From positions 186,001 to 250,000 of the forward strand of contig JAEUHY010000012.1 in the NCBI GenBank assembly GCA_016795325.1: a stretch of DNA of 64,000 nucleotides, given 5' to 3'. Origin of the DNA: Planctomycetota bacterium (GTDB lineage: Bacteria; Planctomycetota; UBA1135; GCA-002686595). The position numbers were made by a program, and so were the translations under genes. Shown here in pieces: positions 1-7,823 of this stretch (its first letter is position 1; each line of letters opens with the position of its first letter). The notes beneath the pieces are model-generated. The model was not told the origin of the DNA. It saw nothing but the letters and a program-made list of their open reading frames with translations, and made no database searches.

Positions 1-256
1 TCGCGTGCGCGCGCCGAACGCTGGGTCGAGCGCTGGGTCGAGCGCTGAACTCGCGTGTCGGCGTCGTCGCTTCTCGCGCAATCCAGGAGATTCGAAGCAC
101 AATCCGGCGCTTCGCTCGCGCGCATCCTGGGGGGCGCTGCAAGGAACTACTTTCCGCTGACGGAACGTTCTCAACGATTCCGCGAGCGATGTGGTCGCAA
201 TGGGCGAAGGCGCGGGTGGGCTCGGGTCGAAGCACAGCGCACACAGGAGAACGCAC

Positions 257-676
257 ATGCCCCAGACGCCCGCAGACCGTATCCGAGCTTCGTTCACGCT
301 GATCGCGCCTCAGGCCGCCGCCGTGGTCGACCGTTTCTATCTCAATCTCTTCGCCGCGGCCCCGGCGGTTCGCAGGCTGTTCCCCGCCGACATGAAGCAG
401 CAGAAGGCGCACCTGCTTGCGGCGCTGGGATTGGTCGTCAAACACGCTGACGACCTCGGTGCGTTGCGCGAGCCCCTGCTCGAGATGGGCAAGCGGCATT
501 CTGGTTACGGAGCCTTGCCGGGCCACTACGCGGCGGTGCGCGAGGTGCTGCTGGCGACGCTTCAGGAGCATGCTGGAGCGGCCTGGACGTCGCAGCTGGA
601 GCAAGACTGGCGCGCTGCGATCAACGCCGTGGCCGACGTCATGATCCAAGGTCAGCAGAGCGTGCAGGCGGCTTGA
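257..676 (+). CDS. Single-domain globin (haemoglobin-like protein)
   Basis: Encodes 139 residues, the usual size of a single-domain bacterial globin of the Vitreoscilla haemoglobin/flavohaemoglobin-N-terminus type, expected to bind haem and O2 or NO in the cytoplasm. Visible landmarks are the B-helix FYLNLF with a B10 tyrosine (Y28), a CD-corner phenylalanine in RLFPAD (F42), glutamines near the E7 position (KQQKAH) and a proximal histidine H81 in GKRHSGYG followed by the GHY motif. There is no FAD/NAD reductase domain. The ATG at 257 is chosen over an upstream ATG at 191 because AGGAGA lies about 6 bases before it. No neighbour suggests a partner, so the physiological role (O2 delivery, NO detoxification) cannot be told from context. 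Confidence 0.85.
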   Translation: MPQTPADRIRASFTLIAPQAAAVVDRFYLNLFAAAPAVRRLFPADMKQQKAHLLAALGLVVKHADDLGALREPLLEMGKRHSGYGALPGHYAAVREVLLATLQEHAGAAWTSQLEQDWRAAINAVADVMIQGQQSVQAA

Positions 677-771
677 AATCCGAGCGGCGGTCCGCATCCC
701 TGCGAGGCCGAACGAGCGAGCGGCTGCGCGGCCAAGCGCTGAACGGCCGCGTTCACTTCGACTTGTTGAGC

Positions 772-996
772 CTAGTTCCTCTCGCTGCGGGACGAGTTGT
801 CGTGCTCGAGACTCACGATGTGGAGCGTGAGTTTGTCCAGTTCGTCGTCCGTGACGGCATCGTCGCCGCGGTGCTCGCGCGGATCCGTCAACGTCGAGCG
901 GCGGATCTCCCCTGGAGTCGCTCGCAATCGAGTGAGCGACGTGTGCTCACGGCGAGACGATGAGCTGCAGCGGCCGCCGCACGGCGGCTCCGCGAG
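772..996 (-). pseudogene. Possible gene remnant or tiny ORF
   Basis: A 74-codon minus-strand frame, open between two TAG codons, lies in the otherwise empty stretch 677-1380. It has no ATG or GTG; the only plausible start is TTG at 927, giving 51 residues. The second half reads like real protein with GC-rich third positions: a charged, helix-forming end containing TDDELDKLTLHIVSLEHD. I do not recognise the family. It could be the surviving C-terminal end of a decayed gene, a genuine small protein with a rare start, or chance; evidence is codon usage and composition only. Confidence 0.25.
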
Positions 997-1380
997 CTAG
1001 GGACAGGTCGACGCCGCGACGTGCCTAGTCGGACGGCGTGACCGAAGGAGCGCTTGCGATGGGTACGGCAAGTTCGACGCCGGCGTTCGCGGCGGATAGC
1101 CGTGCAGCACGGCAGGCCGAGGGCCGCCGCGACGCTTGGCGCCAAGCTGTTTGTTGTGAGTTCCCACCGGAGACGCACGCGGATCCCTGCGGGCCGAGAG
1201 CGACTTCGAGCTCCAGCGCGGAGCGCGGCGCCGCGTGGCTCCCGACGGCGGTGGGCCGCGCGGCCGAGTTCGCGCCACGTTGGTTGCGCCAGCCGCGGAC
1301 AGTGGCCGGCCCCGCAAGCCAGCGCGCCCGTCTTTATGAAAGTCGGGATCGTTGCGCGCAGCGATTAGCATCGGAACGTC
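997..1380. other. Intergenic region without recognised gene
   Basis: About 380 bases ahead of the Sel1-repeat gene with no reading frame that looks like protein on either strand; frames here are Arg/Ala-rich shadows. The last 60 bases before position 1381 are noticeably more AT-rich than the surroundings (TTTATGAAAG near 1332, GATTAGCAT near 1364), which suggests the promoter of the downstream gene, but no clear -35/-10 pair can be assigned. Confidence 0.4.
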
Positions 1381-2640
1381 ATGCCGAAACACCGCTCGAT
1401 CTCGCGCTCTGGCGCAGCATTCGTCGTGTCCGTACTCGTGCTCCTCGCCGGTTGCCGCGGCAGTTCGCGAGCTGCGGCGCGCGCGCTCGAACGCGGCGAT
1501 TGGAGCGAAGCGGCGCGCGAGCTCGAACCGCTGGCGCGCCGCGGTGACCGCTCGGCGCAGACGGCGCTGGGCGCGATGTACTTCAGCGGGGAAGGCGTGC
1601 CGCAGGACCGCGCGCTCGCGGCGGAGTGGTACGAACGCGCGGCGACGCAGGGCGATGCGCGCGCGCAGTACTCGCTCGCGGTGATGTATGAGGCCGGCGA
1701 CGGCGTGCCGCAGAACGACGAGCGTGCGGTGGCGTGGTACCAACGCGCGTGTGAGCAGGACCACGCGGGCGCGCTCAACAACCTCGGACTGATGTTCACC
1801 GAGGGCCGCGGCGTGGCGCGCGACGAGGCGCGCGGATTCGCGTTGCTCAACCGCGCCGCTGGGCAGGGCTTGGTCGAAGCGCGTTATGCGGTGGGGCTGA
1901 TGTTCCTGCGCGGCCAGGGCACGGAGCGCGACGAAGTCGCTGCGGCGAGTTGGATCACGCTGGCGGCGGAGCAGGGGCTCGCGCCGGCGCAGGCGCAACT
2001 GGGAATGCTGTACAGCGAAGGCCGCGGCGTGGTCGCCGATCCGGCGCGCGCTGTGGTGTGGTGGCGCATGGCGGCCGAGCAGGGACTAGCGTCGGCGCAG
2101 TTGCAGATCGGGCTCGCGTACGCGAAGGGCCGCGGAGTCGACGCCGATCCGGAGCAAGCGCTCGCGTGGTTGCGCGCGGCGGCCGATCAGAACGTCGCGC
2201 CCGCGCAGACCGCGCTGGCGTTGACGCTGCTCGAGGCGCAGGGCGGCGAGGAGTACGACCGCCAAGCCGCCGAGTACCTGCGCCGTGCGGCCGAGTCGGG
2301 CGCCGCGGTCGCGCAGGACAATCTGGGACTGCTCTACCTGCGCGGGCGCGGTGTCGCGCGCGACGAAGCGCAGGCGTTGCAGTGGACCAAGCTCGCGGCG
2401 CAGCAAGGGCTCGCGAGCGCGCAGTCGCGCCTGGGCGCGATGCTCGAGAACGGGCGCGGCGTGGAGCGCGACGAAGTGGCGGCGTTTGCGTGGTACACGC
2501 TCGCACAGGACCAGGACGCCAACGCGCGCGAGCGGCGCGAACGCTTGGCTTCGCGCCTGACGAGCGAGCAGATCGAGCGTGCCGATGCTTTGCGCCGCAG
2601 CTGGACGCGAGACGGCGCGCCCGCCGGTCCGGCGAACTGA
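1381..2640 (+). CDS. Sel1-like repeat (SLR) lipoprotein
   Basis: 419 residues. An N-terminal signal ends in the lipobox LLAGC with the lipidated cysteine at residue 25, so the protein should be anchored at a membrane and face the periplasm. The rest is an almost uninterrupted run of about ten 36-residue Sel1-type TPR repeats with the consensus A...LG.MY..GRGV..D...A..WY..AA.QG (for example GAMYFSGEGVPQD, GLMFTEGRGVARD, GLLYLRGRGVARD, GAMLENGRGVERD). Sel1 proteins are helical scaffolds for protein-protein interaction and signalling; no partner can be named here. The gene stands alone with non-coding DNA on both sides. Known for the family: adaptor function; inferred: outer-surface or periplasmic scaffold. 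Confidence 0.88.
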   Translation: MPKHRSISRSGAAFVVSVLVLLAGCRGSSRAAARALERGDWSEAARELEPLARRGDRSAQTALGAMYFSGEGVPQDRALAAEWYERAATQGDARAQYSLAVMYEAGDGVPQNDERAVAWYQRACEQDHAGALNNLGLMFTEGRGVARDEARGFALLNRAAGQGLVEARYAVGLMFLRGQGTERDEVAAASWITLAAEQGLAPAQAQLGMLYSEGRGVVADPARAVVWWRMAAEQGLASAQLQIGLAYAKGRGVDADPEQALAWLRAAADQNVAPAQTALALTLLEAQGGEEYDRQAAEYLRRAAESGAAVAQDNLGLLYLRGRGVARDEAQALQWTKLAAQQGLASAQSRLGAMLENGRGVERDEVAAFAWYTLAQDQDANARERRERLASRLTSEQIERADALRRSWTRDGAPAGPAN

Positions 2641-2963
2641 GCGGCGGCGCAGTTGCTTGCGGACGAGCTGCGCCGCGCATTCACGGGGTTGCGCGAGGAA
2701 GGCGTTTCGCGAGCGACGGATGCTGAGGAGCGAGCCCTCGTCGCACGCTTCGTCGCAGTTGCGTCTCGTTGAGGTGTCCCGCTACTTCACAGCGCAGCGC
2801 TGCTCGACGTCGGCGGCTTCGCGCGGGACGCGAGCGCTTGCGCGAAGCCGCTCGCGGACGAGCTGTGCAGTTGATGCGCGGCGCCGCGCGAGGGCTTGCG
2901 TTCATTCCGCGCGTCGGATCCAGCGTCGCGCAAGCCAGGCCGACGCGCGGCGAAGCTGAGCGG
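2641..2963. other. Intergenic region with possible decayed coding DNA
   Basis: 323 bases between the ends of two convergent genes. No convincing gene is visible. The first 130 bases read in frame as a plausible short peptide ending at a TGA near 2773 (containing LADELRRAFTGLREEG), and a related short stretch (LADEL again) recurs near 2850 in a different frame, as if a small coding region had been duplicated and frameshifted. No start with a ribosome-binding site is present. I treat it as non-coding or decayed sequence. No strong terminator hairpin is evident. Confidence 0.3.
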
Positions 2964-3644
2964 CTACTTCACCGAGCCGCGCGCGGACTTGACGCCCTTC
3001 ACGCGCGAGGGCGTGCGGTAGCCGCGGCCCTTGGCCGATGCCGCGGCGCCGGCGGCGCGCTGCGAGACCTTGCCCGCGCTGGCGGACTTGGGCGCGGCGA
3101 CGGTGCGGTTGGCGACCGAGGCCTTCGTCGCTCCACCTGCGGCGCCCTTGCGCGGCGTCGCCTTGGTTTTCGGCGCGGCAGCGGGCGAGCCCTTGAGGGC
3201 GGCGAGCACGGCCTGCACGTGGCCGTCGACCTTCACCGGTGACCACAACGCGGAGAGCTTGCCCTGTTCGTCGATCAAGAACGTCGAGCGGATCACGCCC
3301 TTGACCTTCTTGCCGTACATCAGCTTCTCGCCGAAGGCCTCGTACGCGCTGGCGACTTTGTTGCCTTCGTCGACGAGCAGATCGAAGGGCAATTCGAACT
3401 TGGCGCGGAAGCCGGTGTGCGACTTGAGCGAATCGCTCGACACGCCCAGGACGACCGCGCCGGCCTTGGTGAGCGCGCTGTGCTCGTCGCGGAAATCGCA
3501 GGCCTCGCGCGTGCAGCCGGGCGTGTTGTCGCGCGGGTAGAAGTACAGAACAACCTTGCGCCCCGCGAAAGCGGCGAGCGACACGGTCGCGCCGGAAGTG
3601 GAGGGGAGCGAGAACGAGGGAGCTTGTTTGCCGATGGTGAGCAT
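2964..3644 (-). CDS. bcp: BCP/PrxQ-type peroxiredoxin with basic Ala/Lys-rich tail
   Basis: Thiol peroxidase that reduces H2O2 and organic hydroperoxides in the cytoplasm. The N-terminal ~150 residues are a normal BCP domain: YFYPRDNTPGCTREAC carries the peroxidatic cysteine C44 and a resolving cysteine five residues on (C49), as in atypical two-cysteine BCP enzymes, and the TFLIDEQGKL strand follows. Residues ~152-226 are unusual: a low-complexity tail of Ala, Lys, Arg, Thr, Ser and Pro (KTKATPRKGAA, KSASAGKV, PSRVKGVKSARGSVK) that resembles bacterial histone-H1-like tails. BCP proteins normally stop near 155. The gene diverges from the thioredoxin-fold gene at 3859 across a hairpin-rich control region. 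Start ATG at 3644; a weak ribosome site only. Confidence 0.9.
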   Translation of the reverse strand: MLTIGKQAPSFSLPSTSGATVSLAAFAGRKVVLYFYPRDNTPGCTREACDFRDEHSALTKAGAVVLGVSSDSLKSHTGFRAKFELPFDLLVDEGNKVASAYEAFGEKLMYGKKVKGVIRSTFLIDEQGKLSALWSPVKVDGHVQAVLAALKGSPAAAPKTKATPRKGAAGGATKASVANRTVAAPKSASAGKVSQRAAGAAASAKGRGYRTPSRVKGVKSARGSVK

Positions 3645-3650
3645 GACGTG

Positions 3651-3840
3651 GTTGTACGGCGCCGGGTGTGCGGTTGTACGGCCTCAGAGCAATTTGTCCC
3701 ACGCCGTTCGGCGCGCGTCGCGCACCGAACGGCGTGGGACAAATTGCTCTGGCGCCGTACAACTGGCGCCGGACAACCGGCCCCAGTCGCGGTTGGCGGC
3801 GCTTCGCAGCGAGCGTCAAAGGGGGCGGGCGCCGTACAAC
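3651..3840. repeat. Five copies of a GGCGCCGTACAAC 13-mer between divergent redox genes
   Basis: The 13-mer GGCGCCGTACAAC or its complement occurs at 3651-3663 (complement), 3751-3763 and 3828-3840 exactly, at 3765-3777 with one change (GGCGCCGGACAAC), and at 3671-3683 in a partial complementary form sharing GTTGTACGGC. One copy sits 6 bases upstream of the peroxiredoxin start and one 18 bases upstream of the thioredoxin-fold start, both pointing the same way relative to their gene. The arrangement looks like a shared regulator-binding site or a promoter element (TACAAC resembles a -10 box). The regulator is unknown. Confidence 0.7.
3673..3763. repeat. Long near-perfect inverted repeat (hairpin)
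   Basis: The arms 3685-3711 and 3725-3751 are perfectly complementary over 27 bases; after a two-base mismatch the pairing resumes for ten bases (3673-3682 with 3754-3763). The 13-base loop 3712-3724 can itself form a short GC stem. The arms are less GC-rich than the surroundings (they contain CAATTTGTCCCACG). It sits between two divergent genes, so it is not an ordinary terminator; options are a large operator, a cruciform, a processed RNA hairpin, or a small miniature inverted-repeat element that also brought the 13-mers at its ends. Confidence 0.85.
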
Positions 3841-3858
3841 ATCCGCGGAGGAATCCCG

Positions 3859-4461
3859 ATGGTTCGCACCGAATCGACGATGCTCGGACTTGGCACGCCC
3901 GCGCCCGCGTTCCGTTTGCCCGACACGGAGGGGCGTGTGGTGTCGCTCGCGGACTTCGCGACCGAACGCGCGCTGGTGGTGATCTTTCTCTGCAACCACT
4001 GCCCGTTCGTGATCCACGTGCGCGACGGGCTCGCAGCGCTTGCACGCGAGTACACGGCGCGCGGAGCAGCCTTTGTCGGCATCAACGCCAACGACGCCCA
4101 GGCGCGCCCCGATGACGCGCCCGAGAAGATGGCGCTCGAGAAGCAGCGCGCGGGCTACGTGTTTCCGTACCTGTTCGACGAAACCCAGGAGGTCGCGCGC
4201 GCCTACCGCGCCGCCTGCACGCCGGACTTCTTCGTCTTCGGCGCGCCCGACGCCCAGGGCGTGCGAAGGCTCGAGTACCGCGGCCAGATGGATGGCTCGC
4301 GGCCGGGCAACGGCGTGCCGGTGAGCGGGGCCGACCTGCGCGCGGCGCTCGACGCGGTGCTCGCCGGGCGCGCTCCGGCCGCCCAGCAAAAGCCCAGTCT
4401 GGGCTGCAACATCAAGTGGAAGCCCGGGCACGCGCCGCAGTGGTTCCCGCCGCGAGCCTGA
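3859..4461 (+). CDS. Thioredoxin-fold redox protein (CNHC active site)
   Basis: 200 residues of the AhpC/TSA-TlpA superfamily. The motif FLCNHCPF places two cysteines at 45 and 48 in a C-N-H-C arrangement typical of a widespread, poorly characterised cytoplasmic thioredoxin family protein; later landmarks are FVGINANDA, FPYLFDETQEVARAY and ACTPDFFVF, the last with the cis-proline context seen near the active site of thioredoxin folds. A further cysteine lies in the C-terminal SLGCNIKWK motif that is characteristic of the same family. No signal peptide. A strong GGAGGAAT ribosome site sits just before the ATG. Divergent from the BCP peroxiredoxin and sharing its control region, so a peroxide-response or thiol-recycling role is inferred. 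Confidence 0.85.
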   Translation: MVRTESTMLGLGTPAPAFRLPDTEGRVVSLADFATERALVVIFLCNHCPFVIHVRDGLAALAREYTARGAAFVGINANDAQARPDDAPEKMALEKQRAGYVFPYLFDETQEVARAYRAACTPDFFVFGAPDAQGVRRLEYRGQMDGSRPGNGVPVSGADLRAALDAVLAGRAPAAQQKPSLGCNIKWKPGHAPQWFPPRA

Positions 4462-4545
4462 GCGGGCCTCGCGCCGCGGAAGCGGAATTTTCTCAGGATG
4501 GCGCGAAGGAACGCGTGACCTGGCGGCACTCAGCCGACCCGCGAT

Positions 4546-5151
4546 GTGAACACCGACTTCCGAACGCTCTCCGAGATCGCCCTGCGCGACCGCATCCTGG
4601 CCGGTGACCAGGACGCGGCGCGTTGGCTGTTCGAGGAGCACTTCGACGCGCTGTACGAATTTGCGCACTACCGGCTTGGCGGGGAGCGTGCGCAGGCCGA
4701 GGACGTGGTCCAGGACACGTTCGTCGTCGCGCTCGAGTCGCTCTCGAGCTTCGACGGACGCTCGAGCCTGCACACGTGGCTGTGCGGCATCGCGAAGAAC
4801 AAGGTGCGCGCGCTGCGCCGCAAGCGCCGCCCCGCGCCGCTCGCGGACGTGCTCGACGAGGCCGACGACGAGATCGACGCGGTGCTCGCGCGTGTGTCGA
4901 GCGAGCCGTTGCCGGACTGGGCGCTCGAGCGCAAGGAAACGCGCGAACTCGTCGGCGCGACGCTGTCTTCACTCCCGCCGGACTACCGACGCGCCTTGGT
5001 TGCGAAGTACGTCAGCGGGCGCAGCGTCGCGCAGATCGCGCAGGACGTCGGGCGCAGCGAGAAGGCTGCGGAGTCGCTGCTCACGCGCGCTCGCGCGGCG
5101 TTCGGCGAAGTGTTCGAGCTGCTCGCGCGCAAACGCGGTGGTGAAGCGTGA
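4546..5151 (+). CDS. ECF-type RNA polymerase sigma factor
   Basis: 201 residues. Region 2 covers roughly residues 25-100 (FEEHFDALYEFAHYRLGG, then AEDVVQDTFVVAL and SSLHTWLCGIAKNKVR, the -10 recognition helix area) and region 4 roughly 138-195 (LSSLPPDYRRALVAKYVSG, SVAQIAQDVGRSEKAAESLLTRAR, the helix-turn-helix for -35 contact). No extra sensory domain. Start is GTG at 4546. Its stop codon overlaps the GTG of the next gene by 4 bases (GTGA), so the two are translationally coupled and the downstream membrane protein is the likely anti-sigma or signal receiver. Confidence 0.92.
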   Translation: MNTDFRTLSEIALRDRILAGDQDAARWLFEEHFDALYEFAHYRLGGERAQAEDVVQDTFVVALESLSSFDGRSSLHTWLCGIAKNKVRALRRKRRPAPLADVLDEADDEIDAVLARVSSEPLPDWALERKETRELVGATLSSLPPDYRRALVAKYVSGRSVAQIAQDVGRSEKAAESLLTRARAAFGEVFELLARKRGGEA

Positions 5152-7724
5152 GTTCGCGCGCAGAGATCTTCGAGCGCAATCTCCAGCGCTTGCTCCGCGA
5201 GTGCTACGCGCCGGTGCAGGCCGAGGCGGAGTTCCGTCGACGGGTGGGCGCACACTTCGTGGCGGCGGTGGGCGAGCGTGCGTGCCGCGCCGAACAGGCG
5301 CGACGACACAAGGCGCGCCCTGCAGGTGTTGGCGGCGCGTCCTGGATGCGTTGGGCGCTCGTTGCGGCGGCTGCCGTCGTCGCACTTGTGTTCGTGCGTC
5401 CGTGGGAGCGCACCGACTCGCTGAGCGCGCCGACGCTCGAGCAGTTGCTGGCGCGGGGCGCGGCCGCTGCCCGGGCCGGAGAACGGGACACGTGGCGCGA
5501 GCTTGGCGTGGAGGGCGACCTCGCGCGCGCGAGCTTCGAAGGAGCGCTGCTCGAAGTTGCGACGCCGGCCGAGTTGCCGGCGCGCGTTCAACTCGGAGCA
5601 CTCGACGGCGCAGCGACGCTCTTTCCCGATTCGCGCGCGCGTTTTGCTCGCGACGCTTCGGGCGCCTGGACGCTCGAGCTCGAGCGCGGCGGCTTCGTCG
5701 CGGCGCGCGACAGCGATGCGGAGCAGCTCGCCGCCGTGCGCATGGCGCAGTCCCTTCTCGTGCGCACAGCGCAGGGCGAGTTCGAACTGCGCGGCGCGTT
5801 CGACGTGCGCGTCGCGCTCGAGTCGCCCGACGAGCCCGAGGCCTTCGCCGCTTGCGCGAGCGCGCCGGAAAGTCTCGTGCACGTCCAGGTGCGGCGCGGC
5901 GTGGCGCGGCTGGCGGGCGGGCGTGAGCTGGCGCGCGGCGCCGACGTGTTCTTGTGCGCCGGCGACGTGCTTGCGCCGCGCGACGCCGGCGAAGACCTGC
6001 GCAGCGCGGTCGATGGCCCCGGCGCCGCTGCGAGCAGCGCGTCGGCCTCCGAGCGAGCGCTCGCCGCGCGCGGCGTCGTGCGCAGCACCGACGGTCCGCT
6101 CGAGCGCTTCGAAATCGTCGCCTTGCGCAATGTCAACTTGCCGCAGGTGGCGACGCCGCGTGCGTTCGAGTTCGTGTCGAGCTCCGGCGCCTTCGAGCTG
6201 CTCTTCGATCCGAGCGGCGCCGATGGGCTCGGCGAAGGTTCGTACACACTGTTCGCCGTCGCGCCCGGTTTCGCGGTGCTGCGTGCGACCTGCGAGGTCA
6301 CGCGCGGCGACGTAGCGCAGCTCGAGTTCGAGCTGTTCGGCGGCGCGCGCCTGGAAGGCCTGGTCGTCGACGCCGCGAGCGGACGGCCGATCGAAGGCGC
6401 CTACGTCGTCTCCGAGCACGATTCGCAGCTCGCCGTGCTCGCGCTCGATCCCCAGGACAACGACCGGTTCGCGCGTTCGACGCGCAGCTCGGCGGGCGGA
6501 GACTTCGTGCTCGCGCCGCTTTCGGCCGGAACGCACTCGATCCGCGTGAGCGCGCCGGGTTACGGACCGAGTTGGGCGAACGTGGAGGCGCTCGCGCCGC
6601 TCGAAGTGCGCGCCGGTCTGCGCGTCGAACTCGCGCGCGGCGGTTCGCTCGCGGGCGCGGTGCTCGACGAGTCGCGCCGACCGATCGCTGGCGCGGTGGT
6701 GCTCGCTTCGACGACCGACTTCGAGAGCAAGCGGCCGAGCCTGACCTACGCGCGCGCTGTCACGGGCGCCGACGGTCGCTATCGCATCGACGATTTGAGC
6801 CCCGGTGCGTGGGCAGCGCTGAACTTCGGCGCGAGCATCGGTCGCGTCGCGCCCGAGTATCGCTTCGCGCGCATCGTCGCCGGTCAGACCACGCAGCTCG
6901 ACTTCGCACCGCCGCAAGCAGCGCGTGTGCTCGCCGGGCGTCTCGTCGACGCATCCGGTGCGCCGGTGGCGGGCCGCACCGTGATGACCAGCGCCGACGG
7001 CACGCTCGACGCTCCGCCGCGCAGCCGCTGGATCTCGGCCCCGACCAACGAACGCGGCGAATTCCGCCTCGTCGAGGTGCGGCCGGGCCGCAACGAGCTG
7101 TACCTCACCGGCGCGACGCCGGCGGAGATGAGCTGGGTGGCGGCGGTCGAGGTGCTGGACCAGGCGTTGACCGAGCGCGAGATCGTGCTCGGCGGCGCGA
7201 CGTTGCGCGGGAGGTTGCTGCGCGGGCCGGGCGAGGCGCCGCTGGGGCGCGGACTGGTCGTCGCTGTGCGCCGCGCGGCGGAGGGCGAGCGTTTCCACGG
7301 GCGCGTGCTCGCCGACGAGGACGGCGCCTACCGGTTCGAGCACCTCGAGCCGGGCGTCTACGACATCGCCGCGTACTCCACCGACAGCGAACTCGGCCAG
7401 GAGCAGCGCGAAGTGCTGGTCGGCGCGTCGGACGTGGCGGGCGTCGATTTCGTGCTGCTGCCCGGCGGGCGCCTCGAGGTGAGCGTGCGCAGCGCGGACG
7501 GCGCGCCGCTGCCGGCGGAGCTCGACTTCTTCGATGAGCGCGGAGCGCGCGTGCGTTTTTCCGGGCAGGATCGCTGCGGCCCCGACGGCCGCTACGTGGC
7601 CCGCGGCGTACGTGCGGGTGCGTGGAGCGTCGTGGCGCGGGCTGAGGGCTGGCGCGAGGCGCGCGGCGCGGCCGTCGTGGGCGCGGGCCAGAGCACGCAG
7701 CTCGAAATCACGCTCGAACGCTGA
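5148..7724 (+). CDS. Membrane protein with carboxypeptidase-regulatory-like repeats, putative anti-sigma/sensor
   Basis: 858 residues. A 65-residue N-terminal cytoplasmic part (ERNLQRLLRECYAPVQ) precedes one membrane helix at about 67-85 (WALVAAAAVVALVFV). The outside part starts with a FecR-like region at about 130-285 (beta-rich, ending RGADVFLCAGDVLAP) and then at least four carboxypeptidase-regulatory/Cna-B-like beta modules (ARLEGLVVDAASGRPIEGAYV, SLAGAVLDESRRPIAGAVV, RVLAGRLVDASGAPVAGRTV, TLRGRLLRGPGEAPLGRG). The short cytoplasmic part lacks the HxxxCxxC zinc anti-sigma signature. Coupling to the sigma factor and the one-helix topology suggest it controls that sigma factor in response to the cell surface; this is inference. 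Start GTG at 5148. Confidence 0.8.
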   Translation: MSSRAEIFERNLQRLLRECYAPVQAEAEFRRRVGAHFVAAVGERACRAEQARRHKARPAGVGGASWMRWALVAAAAVVALVFVRPWERTDSLSAPTLEQLLARGAAAARAGERDTWRELGVEGDLARASFEGALLEVATPAELPARVQLGALDGAATLFPDSRARFARDASGAWTLELERGGFVAARDSDAEQLAAVRMAQSLLVRTAQGEFELRGAFDVRVALESPDEPEAFAACASAPESLVHVQVRRGVARLAGGRELARGADVFLCAGDVLAPRDAGEDLRSAVDGPGAAASSASASERALAARGVVRSTDGPLERFEIVALRNVNLPQVATPRAFEFVSSSGAFELLFDPSGADGLGEGSYTLFAVAPGFAVLRATCEVTRGDVAQLEFELFGGARLEGLVVDAASGRPIEGAYVVSEHDSQLAVLALDPQDNDRFARSTRSSAGGDFVLAPLSAGTHSIRVSAPGYGPSWANVEALAPLEVRAGLRVELARGGSLAGAVLDESRRPIAGAVVLASTTDFESKRPSLTYARAVTGADGRYRIDDLSPGAWAALNFGASIGRVAPEYRFARIVAGQTTQLDFAPPQAARVLAGRLVDASGAPVAGRTVMTSADGTLDAPPRSRWISAPTNERGEFRLVEVRPGRNELYLTGATPAEMSWVAAVEVLDQALTEREIVLGGATLRGRLLRGPGEAPLGRGLVVAVRRAAEGERFHGRVLADEDGAYRFEHLEPGVYDIAAYSTDSELGQEQREVLVGASDVAGVDFVLLPGGRLEVSVRSADGAPLPAELDFFDERGARVRFSGQDRCGPDGRYVARGVRAGAWSVVARAEGWREARGAAVVGAGQSTQLEITLER

Positions 7725-7823
7725 TTTTTCGCGAAGGATGCGCGCGGGCCGGCGCACCAAGGCGGCGTCCGCAACGTTTTCCCCCGCATCCCCGCACACG
7801 CACCTCGCGCTTCGAGATTCGCC

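Noticed and set aside
1..256. Possible gene at the left edge, with a repeated GCTGGGTCGAGC unit at 20-48
   Set aside because: No frame on either strand looks like protein; the repeat has only two to three copies. A GAACGTTC palindrome at 163-170 may belong to the globin promoter but is too short to call.
4983..7799. 938-codon minus-strand frame opposite the sigma/sensor genes
   Set aside because: Shadow of the 5148-7724 coding sequence; low-complexity composition and no start context.
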